Part shown: positions 42,720 to 51,697 of the stretch, in pieces
Layout: the number at the start of each line of letters is the position of its first letter
How positions within the stretch are numbered: the stretch's first letter is position 1
Position numbers and translations under genes: made by a program
The notes under the pieces: model-generated
What the model saw: only the letters and a program-made list of their open reading frames with translations
Told to the model about the DNA's origin: nothing
Databases searched by the model: none
NCBI RefSeq assembly: GCF_009665255.1
Contig: NZ_CP035686.1
Coordinates: 2,050,001 to 2,114,000, forward strand
Direction of reading: 5' to 3'
From: Vibrio metoecus
GTDB taxonomy: Bacteria; Pseudomonadota; Gammaproteobacteria; Enterobacterales; Vibrionaceae
DNA: 64,000 bases

Positions 42720-42934
42720 TTCTTAGTGCGGCGACATTTTTGTTTTCGTGTCGCCACGAGTCGCTTATAGTGAAAATCCTGTCTCCCTTTTGTAATTTCA
42801 TAATGGCATGGATTCAGGACTCAATCGCACATTGTGTTTTCTCATCCCTATGACGTAGAGTGCTCGGCACTGTGCCAAGACGTCAACCTAAAGGGACTTG
42901 TATTCGTTCTTTGGCTCTCAGACAAGGAAGTACT

Positions 42935-43969
42935 ATGCAATATACCAAGCTGCCCCACTCCAGCCTCGAAATCAGCAAGATCTGTTTAGGCACCATGACT
43001 TTTGGTGAACAGAACTCACAAGCGGATGCTTTTCAACAGCTCGATTACGCATTAGAACGTGGCGTTAACTTTATCGATACTGCGGAGATGTACCCGGTTC
43101 CTCCAACAGCAGAAACTCAAGGTAAAACCGAAGAGTTTATTGGCAATTGGCTGGCCAAATCAGGCAAGCGTGAAAAAATTGTGCTGGCAACCAAGGTAGC
43201 AGGACCACGCAACGTTCCTTACATTCGCGACAAAATGGCGTTAGATCATCGCAATATTCACCAAGCCATTGATGATAGCTTGCGCCGCTTACAAACCGAC
43301 TATATCGACCTTTACCAAATTCACTGGCCACAGCGACAAACCAACACCTTTGGCCAGCTCAATTACCCCTATCCAGACAAACAGGAAGAAGTGACACTGG
43401 TTGAAACACTCGAAGCGCTGAGTGATCTGGTACGCATGGGTAAAGTTCGTTATATCGGCGTCTCGAATGAAACGCCTTGGGGAGTCATGAGTTATCTGCG
43501 TTTAGCGGAAAAGCATGAACTGCCGAGAATAGTCTCCATCCAAAACCCTTACAATCTACTCAATCGCAGCTTTGAAGTCGGGCTTGCCGAGATTAGTCAT
43601 CTCGAAGGAGTAAAGCTTCTCGCTTATTCACCACTCGCCTTTGGTACCTTAAGTGGAAAATACCTCAATGGGGCTCGTCCTGCTGGGGCTCGCTGTTCAT
43701 TGCATCAGCGCTTCTCACGCTACTTTACACCACAAGGAATACTTGCAACGCAAGCTTATGTGGAACTGGCACAGCAGTTTGGCTTAGACCCCGCACAAAT
43801 GGCGTTGGCATTTGTCAATCAGCGTCCATTTGTGGCATCAAACATCATTGGAGCCACGAGCATGACGCAGTTAAAATCAAATTTGGATAGTTTAGAGATT
43901 TCATTAAGTGCAGAACTACTGCAGAAAATTCAAGAGATTGGAACCACTTATTCCAATCCCTGTCCTTAG
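42935..43969 (+). CDS. tas: Aldo/keto reductase, Tas family
   Basis: 344-residue NADP(H)-dependent aldo/keto reductase, closely like E. coli Tas. ATG 42935 gives MQYTKLPHSSLEISKICLGTMTFGEQ, with AAGGA seven bases ahead. The catalytic tetrad is visible: Asp and Tyr in FIDTAEMYPVP, Lys in LATKVAG and His in YQIHWPQR. The physiological substrate is unknown. A longer frame from 42860 lacks conserved residues. An exact 32-base palindrome follows. Confidence 0.92.
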   Translation: MQYTKLPHSSLEISKICLGTMTFGEQNSQADAFQQLDYALERGVNFIDTAEMYPVPPTAETQGKTEEFIGNWLAKSGKREKIVLATKVAGPRNVPYIRDKMALDHRNIHQAIDDSLRRLQTDYIDLYQIHWPQRQTNTFGQLNYPYPDKQEEVTLVETLEALSDLVRMGKVRYIGVSNETPWGVMSYLRLAEKHELPRIVSIQNPYNLLNRSFEVGLAEISHLEGVKLLAYSPLAFGTLSGKYLNGARPAGARCSLHQRFSRYFTPQGILATQAYVELAQQFGLDPAQMALAFVNQRPFVASNIIGATSMTQLKSNLDSLEISLSAELLQKIQEIGTTYSNPCP

Positions 43970-43973
43970 GGGT

Positions 43974-44005
43974 AAGGAGCTGGTGAGTTAACTCACCAGC
44001 TCCTT
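43974..44005. terminator. Perfect 32-base palindrome between tas and DUF1127 gene, possible bidirectional terminator
   Basis: AAGGAGCTGGTGAGTT (43974-43989) is the exact reverse complement of 43990-44005. It ends five bases before the DUF1127 stop. There is no real T tract on either side, so termination is inferred only from position. It could also be a protein-binding palindrome. Confidence 0.5.
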
Positions 44006-44009
44006 TGCA

Positions 44010-44261
44010 TTACGTCGGTATTCGCGCATTTAACACACGGCGGATATGTCTCACACGACGTTCAGCGACAACAGCATCCGGTAGACTCCAGCCGATAGGA
44101 CGACCGTCTTCTTGCAAACCAATGTCACGTAACAAGTGTGGATTATGCCAAGGTAAATGGTAGCTACTTCTTCGAACTTGACGTTTCCACTCTCGTTCTT
44201 CACGACGTAGATCAGCACGAACTAGTAATACGGCTAGTTGTAAGTAAATAGATTGACGCAT
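44010..44261 (-). CDS. DUF1127 small arginine-rich protein
   Basis: 83 residues. The C-terminal part has the DUF1127 pattern: WHNPHLLRDIGLQEDGRPIGW, then an Arg-rich tail RRVRHIRRVLNAR. The N-terminal part has many Arg and Glu residues (RADLRREEREWKRQVRR). Small DUF1127 proteins in other bacteria bind RNA or affect phosphate and carbon metabolism; no role is known to me for this one. The ribosome binding site (CTGGAG) is inside a hairpin in the leader (44267-44294), suggesting translation control. Another small frame lies upstream at 44376-44495. Confidence 0.8.
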   Translation of the reverse strand: MRQSIYLQLAVLLVRADLRREEREWKRQVRRSSYHLPWHNPHLLRDIGLQEDGRPIGWSLPDAVVAERRVRHIRRVLNARIPT

Positions 44262-44266
44262 GGTAA

Positions 44267-44294
44267 TTTTCTCCAGTTTGTTTGCTGGGGAAAA
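44267..44294 (-). promoter_or_regulatory. Hairpin hiding the DUF1127 ribosome binding site
   Basis: On the minus strand TTTTCCCCAG pairs with CTGGAGAAAA (one C-A mismatch) around an eight-base loop. The 3' arm is the ribosome binding site, eight to ten bases before the ATG at 44261. Confidence 0.5.
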
Positions 44295-44375
44295 TGACGA
44301 TCGGAAGGTAAAAGTCAGAATACGCTCTTACTCAGCTGCCATTTTCCGCAGCCTAATAAGAGGTTACGGATTAAT

Positions 44376-44495
44376 TCAGTTATCTTTGCTCAAATCATCG
44401 CCCATTACGCGCACGGGAAAGCCTCGGTGTGCGGTTTGATGGGTTGAATTAAGATCAGAAGCGCAAAGCAATGATGCAGATACGAAATGTGCCAT
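44376..44495 (-). CDS. Candidate small protein upstream of the DUF1127 gene
   Basis: A 39-codon frame starting MAHFVSASLLCASDLNS and ending VMGDDLSKDN. A near-ideal GGAGG ribosome binding site is six bases ahead of the ATG, better than that of many neighbours. I do not recognise the sequence and see no domain. It is on the same strand as the DUF1127 gene, 114 bases upstream of it, so the two may share a message. Support is only from the ribosome binding site and position. Confidence 0.4.
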   Translation of the reverse strand: MAHFVSASLLCASDLNSTHQTAHRGFPVRVMGDDLSKDN

Positions 44496-44763
44496 GATGC
44501 GCCTCCAAGCAAAGTCAATTAATCCAAAGAAATGTGTTGTGTAAGTGAAACTTACGGTTAAATTCTAAACAACTCCGCCTATCAAATTCAACTTTTTATT
44601 GCATGTGTTCGAGAATACAGCGTTTTTTACTAGCCAGTGGTGTTATTACTGATGTGAATAACATATTCATCTGAGCAATAAATCAGCAACCGAATATGCA
44701 TCCAATCCAGCTCTAACACAGCAACATCTGATGGCGATATCAGCCCCAAGCCTATAACCACAT

Positions 44764-44794
44764 AAAAAATTCAGCCACTGTTAAGTGGCTGAAT
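44764..44794 (-). terminator. Rho-independent terminator after vpsR
   Basis: On the minus strand ATTCAGCCAC pairs with GTGGCTGAAT around six bases, followed by TTTTT. It starts 25 bases past the vpsR stop. Confidence 0.9.
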
Positions 44795-44818
44795 GTCTGT
44801 CACATTAAAACTGCGAAG

Positions 44819-46153
44819 CTAGAAATTTTCATCGGTGATCAAATTATGCTTATTCAGCAAACGGTACATAGTTGCTCGTGACACTCCCAGCTCTTTCGCT
44901 GCCGTTGATACTTGACCAGAATGTGATTCAAGAACCAACAACAGCGCATCACGCTCTGAGCGTTCACGGATACTTTTCAAGCTACGACGACCATCACTGC
45001 GTTTTGGCAAATCAAGCTGTGATTCATCCAATACCACAGTATCAGACATCAGCACCACTCGTTTAATTTGGTTCATCAGTTCGCGCACATTACCTGGCCA
45101 ATGGTAACGAGTTAAGCCTCGTACTGCATCTTCAGAGAAGCTACGCGCTTGGGCGTTATATTCTTTGGAATATTCCTGTAGAAAATGTTTTGCGAGCAGA
45201 ACAATATCTGCAGCACGTTCCTTCAGGCTCGGTACATTAATTCGTAGCACATTAATGTAGTGGTAGAGTTCTTCATTGAAATCGCCATCAATCAAGGCTT
45301 TTTCAATATCAGAGGAGTTGGCTGCCAAAATCCGTACATCGACTTCTACGACACCTTGTTTGGTTTCAACAGTGCCTTCTTGCAAGAAACGCAGTAGGTT
45401 AAGCTGCTGACTTTTGGGTAGCGTCAAAATGTCATTGAGTAGCAAGGTTCCACCATCAGCTTGCAACAAAAGCGGTTGCTGAACATCATCACTCTCTCCG
45501 ATGCCAAACAATTCGCTTTCCAGTCGTTTCTCCGACATAGCTCGACAATTGACCGAGATAAACGGCTTTTGCGCTCTCGATGACGTTTTATGAATCGCTT
45601 TTGCTACGGTTTCTTTGCCAGTTCCGCTTTCACCATAAATCAAAATACTGACGTCTGTCGGTCCAATACGTTTGATCTGGTCGCGCAAGCGCTTCATTGG
45701 CATGGATTCACCAATCAAGCCCATATTGCCGGCTGAACCAAAATGTGGCCAAACTTTCTTTTCCAGCTTCAGCATGCCTAACTGATGCCCGATGGTGCTT
45801 AATAACTGCGCATCTGGGATTGGCGCGGTAAAAAAATCGATACAAAAGTTAACGATAAACTGGCAAATGGTGTCTGAGCTTAGCTGTGCTTCACGAATAA
45901 ATGCCAGCCAACGCACCTGCTTATGGCTACTCACCAAATTGGCAATTCCGTTTAAGCTAAACTCGTCATGGCTTAAATCCACAATACCGATACAGGGACC
46001 GGTTTCTACAAACAGCGCATCCGCTTTACGCAAATCCGCAACTTGGGTACAACGCCAACCTACTTTTTCCAACACAGCTAGCCAGGGTTCATAGGTACCT
46101 CCCACCACAACGAGAGAGCCAGGTACTGAATCCATACGGAATTGAGTGCTCAT
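44819..46153 (-). CDS. vpsR: VpsR, c-di-GMP-responsive activator of Vibrio polysaccharide genes
   Basis: 444-residue NtrC-like regulator, master activator of vps biofilm genes. N-terminal receiver-like domain (about 1-130) with Asp in GIVDLSHDE; AAA+ domain (about 140-375) with Walker A GESGTGKET and a modified Walker B GGTLLLND in place of GGTLFLDE; C-terminal Fis-type helix-turn-helix SGQVSTAAKELGVSRATMYRLLNKH. The GAFTGA loop that contacts sigma-54 is missing (ELFGIGESDDVQQPLL), in keeping with its known use of sigma-70 promoters with c-di-GMP. Other c-di-GMP genes are close by. Confidence 0.95.
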   Translation of the reverse strand: MSTQFRMDSVPGSLVVVGGTYEPWLAVLEKVGWRCTQVADLRKADALFVETGPCIGIVDLSHDEFSLNGIANLVSSHKQVRWLAFIREAQLSSDTICQFIVNFCIDFFTAPIPDAQLLSTIGHQLGMLKLEKKVWPHFGSAGNMGLIGESMPMKRLRDQIKRIGPTDVSILIYGESGTGKETVAKAIHKTSSRAQKPFISVNCRAMSEKRLESELFGIGESDDVQQPLLLQADGGTLLLNDILTLPKSQQLNLLRFLQEGTVETKQGVVEVDVRILAANSSDIEKALIDGDFNEELYHYINVLRINVPSLKERAADIVLLAKHFLQEYSKEYNAQARSFSEDAVRGLTRYHWPGNVRELMNQIKRVVLMSDTVVLDESQLDLPKRSDGRRSLKSIRERSERDALLLVLESHSGQVSTAAKELGVSRATMYRLLNKHNLITDENF

Positions 46154-46390
46154 GAACCTATATTCCTTATTGTTATTGTTACGATGCGGATTATTCTATT
46201 CGCACCCACTACTTGTTACGAACGTTACATTAACGAGACTTTGCACGATAATCTGTCTCATAGATAAGACTAGACAACAAATTCAAAACTTTCTAATCAA
46301 GTTGTGGGAGAAAATCATAATTCAGAGAAAAGAACGACTTACATTCGGTTGAGTTGGCATGATTCTTTCAGATGGAATAAAAATGAGATA

Positions 46391-46420
46391 AAAAAAGCCG
46401 CTCAATGAGAGCGGCTTTTA
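46391..46420 (-). terminator. Rho-independent terminator after lysS
   Basis: AAAAGCCGCTC pairs with GAGCGGCTTTT around AATGA, with T-rich sequence on the minus strand. It lies 16 bases beyond the lysS stop and separates lysS from vpsR. Confidence 0.92.
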
Positions 46421-46435
46421 TCATTTGCGCAGTAA

Positions 46436-47968
46436 TTATTGCTGAGGGCGCATCGCAGGGAACAAGATCACATCACGAATGGTGTGTGTATTGGTCAGTA
46501 GCATGACCAGACGGTCAATACCAATACCTTGGCCTGCTGTTGGCGGTAGACCATGTTCTAAAGCGGTAATGTAGTCGGCATCGTAGAACATCGCTTCATC
46601 ATCACCGGACTCTTTCGCTTCGACTTGTGCTTTGAAACGTGCATCTTGGTCTTCAGCATCGTTAAGCTCTGAGAAGCCGTTTGCTACTTCACGACCGCCG
46701 ATGAAGAATTCAAAGCGGTCAGTGAAGAACGGGTTATCATCACTACGGCGCGCCAGTGGAGAAATATCCGCAGGGTAGCCAGTGATAAAGGTTGGCTGCA
46801 TCAGTTTAGGTTCGGCCGTTTCACCAAAGATCTCTTCGAGAAGCTGGCCACATGTCCAGAAAGGTTCAACATCAACGTGAACCGATTTCGCGATAGAAAC
46901 CATCAGGTCACGGTTTTGAATATCATCTTCGGTAAGTGCTTGGATCTGCGCGTGATTTGGATTGTAGTGCTTGATCGCATCAAACATACTCATGCGCGCG
47001 TATTTACCACCAAATTCAACGGTATATTCACCGTAAGGCATTGAAGTTGAACCAAGAACTTCTAACGCTACAGAGCTGAGCAGCTCTTCCGTCAAATCCA
47101 TCAGATCTTTGTAATCTGCGTACGCCATATAGAATTCCATCATAGTGAATTCTGGGTTGTGACGTGGAGAAAGACCTTCGTTACGGAAGTTACGGTTGAT
47201 TTCGAATACGCGATCAAAACCACCCACAACCAGACGCTTCAGGTACAGCTCAGGCGCGATACGTAGGTACATCGGCATGTCGAGTGCATTGTGATGCGTG
47301 ATGAATGGGCGCGCACTCGCACCGCCAGGGATCACGTGCATCATCGGCGTTTCTACTTCCATGAACTGTTTGGAGATCATGAAATTACGAATGGCTGACA
47401 TCACTTTAGAACGTACAACGAAAGCGTTGCGCGAGTCTTCGTTGACGATCAAGTCAACGTAACGCTGGCGGTAACGCATTTCTTGGTCAGTCAGACCGTG
47501 GAATTTCTCTGGCAGTGGACGCAGTGCTTTGGTCAGCAGTTGGAATTGTTCCATGTTGACGTACAGGTCACCTTTACCAGATTTGTGCAGTGCACCTTGT
47601 ACACCGATGATGTCACCGATATCCAAACCTTGGTATTTGTCTTTCAGTTCTTGCTGAACGTCTTTCGATGCATAAGCCTGAATACGGCCAGAAGTTTCCT
47701 GAATCACGAGGAATGGACCACGTTTTGCCATCACACGACCGGCGATAGATACAACATGATTTAATGCTTCTAGCTCTTCCTTACTCTTTTCACCGAACTC
47801 CTTCTGCAGATCACCGGCTAGGCTGTCACGACGGAACGAGTTTGGGTGTCCGTTTGCTTTACAGTCCTTGCGGATGTGATCCAACTTGCTGCGACGCTCT
47901 GCAATCAGTTTGTTTTCTTCTTGCGTGATTTGCTCTTGATTAATCTCGTTTTGAACAGCATCAGTCAT
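46436..47968 (-). CDS. lysS: Lysyl-tRNA synthetase (class II)
   Basis: 510 residues from ATG 47968; this start is nine bases after AAGG, while an ATG at 47974 is only three bases from it. OB-fold anticodon domain (about 60-150, GRVMAKRGPFLVIQETSGRIQ) and class II core with motif 2 FEINRNFRNEGLSPRHNPEFTMMEFY-type sequence near 265 and motif 3 GQGIGIDRLVMLLT near 480. It is the lysS/lysU type, following prfB as in E. coli. Confidence 0.95.
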   Translation of the reverse strand: MTDAVQNEINQEQITQEENKLIAERRSKLDHIRKDCKANGHPNSFRRDSLAGDLQKEFGEKSKEELEALNHVVSIAGRVMAKRGPFLVIQETSGRIQAYASKDVQQELKDKYQGLDIGDIIGVQGALHKSGKGDLYVNMEQFQLLTKALRPLPEKFHGLTDQEMRYRQRYVDLIVNEDSRNAFVVRSKVMSAIRNFMISKQFMEVETPMMHVIPGGASARPFITHHNALDMPMYLRIAPELYLKRLVVGGFDRVFEINRNFRNEGLSPRHNPEFTMMEFYMAYADYKDLMDLTEELLSSVALEVLGSTSMPYGEYTVEFGGKYARMSMFDAIKHYNPNHAQIQALTEDDIQNRDLMVSIAKSVHVDVEPFWTCGQLLEEIFGETAEPKLMQPTFITGYPADISPLARRSDDNPFFTDRFEFFIGGREVANGFSELNDAEDQDARFKAQVEAKESGDDEAMFYDADYITALEHGLPPTAGQGIGIDRLVMLLTNTHTIRDVILFPAMRPQQ

Positions 47969-47998
47969 TTGCATGTACCTTGTTTGTCGGTAAAAAGC

Positions 47999-49097
47999 TT
48001 AGAGGCCTGATTTCAGGCTAGCTTCGATAAATTTGTCTAAGTCACCATCGAGTACCGCTTGCGTGTTGCGGTTTTCAATACCTGTACGTAAATCCTTGAT
48101 TCTTGAATCATCCAACACGTAAGAACGGATTTGGCTACCCCAACCAATGTCAGATTTGGCGTCTTCGTTCGCTTGTTTTTCGGCGTTCTGCTTTTGCAGT
48201 TCCAGTTCAAACAGTTTGGCGCGAAGTTGCTTCATCGCTTGGTCTTTGTTTTTGTGCTGTGAGCGATCGTTTTGGCATTGTACGACTGTATTGGTCGGTA
48301 CGTGCGTAATACGAACAGCAGATTCGGTGGTGTTAACGTGCTGACCACCCGCACCAGAAGCACGATACACGTCTATACGCAGATCGGCAGGATTAATTTC
48401 GATATCTATGTTTTCATCCACTTCAGGGTAGATGAACGCCGAAGCAAACGACGTATGACGACGACCGCCTGAATCGAAAGGTGATTTACGCACTAAACGG
48501 TGTACACCCGTTTCTGTACGCAGCCAACCATAAGCGTGATCACCAATGATACGCACTGTCGCGGATTTCAACCCTGCTACGTCGCCTTCTGAAACTTCAA
48601 TCACTTCGGTTTTAAAACCTTTAGCATCAGCCCAACGCAAATACATGCGCAGCAGCATAGAAGTCCAGTCTTGCGCTTCTGTACCACCAGAGCCTGCTTG
48701 TAGATCTAAGTAACAATCGGATGAGTCATGATCACCCGAGAACATACGACGGAACTCTAACTGTTCGAGTTTCACTTCTAACTCATCCAGCTCGGGACCA
48801 ATTTCGTCGAACGTTTCTTGATCTTCCGCTTCGATGGCCAGTTCAAGCAAACCTTCGACATCGTCGACACCACGATCCAGTTGATCGATAGTATCAACTA
48901 CCGCTTCTAACGCAGAACGCTCTTTGCCTAAGGCTTGCGCACGCTCAGGTTGGGTCCAGACATCGGGTTGTTCTAACTCGGCATTAACTTCTTCAAGACG
49001 CTCTTTCTTGGCGTCATAGTCAAAGATACCCCCTCAGGATATTTGTGCGTTCAGACACATCCTGCAGGCGATTTTTAATAGGATTGATTTCAAACAT
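47999..49097 (-). CDS. prfB: Peptide chain release factor 2 with programmed +1 frameshift
   Basis: RF2 reads UAA and UGA stops. The gene starts at ATG 49097 (MFEINPIKNRLQDVSER) and the first 25 codons end at an in-frame TGA (49020-49022). The preceding AGGGGG-TAT-CTT-TGA-C is the classic RF2 autoregulatory site: the internal Shine-Dalgarno-like AGGGGG and the CTT slip site shift the ribosome +1 to read on as CTT-GAC-TAT-GAC. The total is 365 residues, like E. coli. GGQ peptide-release motif in RASGAGGQHVNTTES and the SPF stop-recognition motif in RKSPFDSGGRRH are present. It is 30 bases upstream of lysS. Confidence 0.97.
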
Positions 49098-49220
49098 GTT
49101 GGCTTACGGTTTATGAATAGAAATTAACCGCGGAATTCTACTGAAAAATGTGATGAAGATACAGGAAAAAATACTCTATTCTGGCGGGTAAGTCAGGATA
49201 ACCCTCGAAAGATAGGCATA

Positions 49221-49249
49221 AAAAAGCGGAAGCTTTGGCTTCCGCTTTT
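49221..49249 (-). terminator. Rho-independent terminator after brnQ
   Basis: AAAAGCGGAAG pairs with CTTCCGCTTTT around CTTTGG, with T residues on the minus strand, 17 bases past the brnQ stop. Confidence 0.9.
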
Positions 49250-49265
49250 CGATGATTCAAGAGAC

Positions 49266-50579
49266 TTATGCGAGCTCTTCTTCTAGTGCTGGTGATGATG
49301 AACCTGAGATAAAAAACATACAGATCAACGTTGCACTTGTTGGCAGTAACCAACCCATACCGTATTCAAAGAAAGGCAAGAAATCAAAGGCTGAAACATC
49401 GACACCTGCCACTTTGGCAGCATCCAATAAGGCTACCAACAGAGACACCGCCAATACAACGCGGTAAGCAATGCGAGGGTTTGGTAGTTTTTGACGAACA
49501 AAAGTTAACGCTACCAATGCGATCGCGACCGGGTACAGAGCAAACAGCACAGGAATAGACAAGGTGATCAACTGTGCCAAGCCAACGTTAGCCACCACAC
49601 CACACGCCACACCATTAATCACAACCCATTGCTTGTATGACAGTGACGTATGCTTGCTGAAGAAATCTGAACATGCCGAAATCAAACCGACGGCCGTAGT
49701 TAAACAAGCCAACATGACGATCACAGACAGAACAAATTGACCGTTGTGACCAAACAGTGCTTTTACGTATTGGCTTAGAATCGCACCGCCGTTGTTTGCG
49801 CCTGCTGCCACACTTGAGCTCGTAGCACCAAGGTAGAACAGTGAACCGTAAACCAGAGCTAGACCTACTGCCGCAATCACCGCAGAAGTAATCAAGTAAC
49901 GGGTAGTCGCCGCCCGATCGGTAATCCCTTTGCTACGCAGTGCATCCACAATCAAGATACCAAACATCAGCGATGCAAACGTATCCATTGTGTTGTAGCC
50001 TTCCAAGAAACCTTTGGTCAGCGGTTGAGTCAGGTAGTCACCTTGCGCCGCAATCATCTCACCTTGTGGATTCATAAATACCCCAAGCGCAAGAATGATC
50101 AAACCAATAAACAGAGCTGGAGTCAGTAATTTACCAATTAAATCGACCAACTTGCCTTGTGACCATGAGAAAAACATCGCAACGCTAAAAAACAGCACAG
50201 AGAAAACGGCTAAGTCAAATTGAGTGCTCTCTGTGAAAAACGGTTTTACCGCCATTTCAAATGCCACAAGACCTGTACGCGGTGCCGCAAACGCAGGACC
50301 AATCACGATCAAAATCAACGCTGCCATCAATACCGATGCTTTCACAGGCAAATCTTTGGTTAGGTGCTCCCAACTGCCACCCGCCACTGCAATCGCAATG
50401 ATAGTGATCAGTGGTAAACCGACCGCTGTCAGCAAAAAGCCAAACATGGCAGGAGTAATGTTCTCACCCGCTAATTGGCCTGCGAGTGGTGGAAAAATGA
50501 TATTACCGGCGCCCAAAAAGAACGCGAACAGCATAAAGCCCAAAGCTAAAATATCTGCTAGTTTTAACGTCTGCTTCAC
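49266..50579 (-). CDS. brnQ: Branched-chain amino acid transporter BrnQ (LIVCS family)
   Basis: 437-residue inner membrane carrier for Leu, Ile and Val coupled to Na+ or H+. About 12 helices; the start KLADILALGFMLFAFFLGAGNIIFPP and the segment GYNTMDTFASLMFGILIVDALRSKG are the family signature. It stands alone with its own terminator. V. cholerae has other BrnQ paralogues, so the exact role cannot be set from sequence. Confidence 0.92.
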   Translation of the reverse strand: MKQTLKLADILALGFMLFAFFLGAGNIIFPPLAGQLAGENITPAMFGFLLTAVGLPLITIIAIAVAGGSWEHLTKDLPVKASVLMAALILIVIGPAFAAPRTGLVAFEMAVKPFFTESTQFDLAVFSVLFFSVAMFFSWSQGKLVDLIGKLLTPALFIGLIILALGVFMNPQGEMIAAQGDYLTQPLTKGFLEGYNTMDTFASLMFGILIVDALRSKGITDRAATTRYLITSAVIAAVGLALVYGSLFYLGATSSSVAAGANNGGAILSQYVKALFGHNGQFVLSVIVMLACLTTAVGLISACSDFFSKHTSLSYKQWVVINGVACGVVANVGLAQLITLSIPVLFALYPVAIALVALTFVRQKLPNPRIAYRVVLAVSLLVALLDAAKVAGVDVSAFDFLPFFEYGMGWLLPTSATLICMFFISGSSSPALEEELA

Positions 50580-50887
50580 AGATAACCCTTATTTATAAAT
50601 GTAATGAATGTTGTGTATGCATCTCACTGCTTAAATCGATATCACGCTAAGCGGTGTGAAGCCGAATAATGACGAATGCGCTTGTATTTCGCAACCACAA
50701 AGCAAAAAACGCCACAATAATTTATATTCACAACAATAATGCAGTGTCATATGCTAGATGAATGTAAAAACCCAGAATTACAGACTACAAATGAAGCGCA
50801 TTTTTTCACCAATCGACAGAATAAAATATTAGCAATCCTCTACAGACTAGAGCTTTTCGCTTAACTCTCATTTGGCACAGAATTACG
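50580..50887. other. Divergent region brnQ / trmN6
   Basis: 308 AT-rich bases containing the two promoters. No leader peptide rich in Leu, Ile or Val and no clear operator were found by eye. Confidence 0.4.
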
Positions 50888-51607
50888 ATGAAAACCAATA
50901 AATTAATGAATAAGCACTTTCGATTTAAACAATTCTGTATAGAAGAAAGGGAGTGCGGCATGCCGATCAGCACCGATGGCGTGCTATTAGGCGCTTGGGC
51001 ATTTACCATACCCCCACGCTCGATTTTGGATATAGGAAGTGGAACCGGCCTACTCAGCATCATGTGTGCGCAACGCTTCCCAGAGGCGGACATTACTGCC
51101 CTGGATATTGAACTCAGCGCTTTTCACGCCTCAGAGCAAAATCGAAAGAATAGTCCTTGGGCAGACCGCATAACCTGCCACCATCACGATATTTTGCACT
51201 GGCAACCCGAACAGCGTTTTGCGGCAATTATTTGTAATCCACCTTATTTCAACAGTGGTGAAACCGCTCAACAGCAGATCAGAGCCACTGCTCGCCATAC
51301 CATCAGCTTGCAGCATCAAGCCTTGATTGAACACATACCTAAGCTTCTCAAGCCCGATGGTGTCGCGAGTTTTATTCTCCCAAAAGCGGAAGGTGAAGAT
51401 TTCATCGCCCTAGCCAAACAAGCAGGGCTTCACTTGGGGCGTTATTGTCAAGTACAGCCGACCTCAAGCAAACCCGTACATCGATTATTGTTTGAGCTAC
51501 ATATCTCCCCTTGTACGACGGAGGATTCCGTACTGGTGATCCGCGAAAAGGATGGCTACAGTGAAGAGTTCCAGCACCTAACCCGTGATTTTTATCTGAA
51601 GATGTAG
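50888..51607 (+). CDS. trmN6: tRNA1(Val) adenine(37)-N6-methyltransferase TrmN6 (YfiC)
   Basis: 239-residue class I SAM methyltransferase that makes m6A37 in tRNA1-Val. SAM-binding SILDIGSGTGLLSIMCA near residue 40 and the catalytic NPPY in AAIICNPPYFNSGE near residue 117. The N-terminal FRFKQFCIEERECGMPISTDGVLLGAW is family-typical. The start could also be an internal Met (50906); no strong ribosome binding site is seen for either. Divergent from brnQ; srmB follows on the same strand, as in E. coli's yfiC/srmB neighbourhood. Confidence 0.92.
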   Translation: MKTNKLMNKHFRFKQFCIEERECGMPISTDGVLLGAWAFTIPPRSILDIGSGTGLLSIMCAQRFPEADITALDIELSAFHASEQNRKNSPWADRITCHHHDILHWQPEQRFAAIICNPPYFNSGETAQQQIRATARHTISLQHQALIEHIPKLLKPDGVASFILPKAEGEDFIALAKQAGLHLGRYCQVQPTSSKPVHRLLFELHISPCTTEDSVLVIREKDGYSEEFQHLTRDFYLKM

Positions 51608-51697
51608 CAATTAAAGATGTGATCTAAAGCGTGATCCATCTATAATGTGCGCCCTGTTTTAAGACAGAGCCTTTCAACGCTTGTGGAGTAATTATTT

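Larger units (their letters stand above)
44262..44818. other. Intergenic region DUF1127-vpsR
   Basis: 557 bases holding the leader hairpin of the DUF1127 gene, the 39-codon frame (44376-44495), an AT-rich stretch that may be its promoter (44510-44760) and the vpsR terminator. I see no other gene. Confidence 0.5.

Noticed and set aside
48850..49097. A truncated prfB starting at 48850
   Set aside because: The upstream 25 codons and the frameshift site are intact, so the gene is full length.
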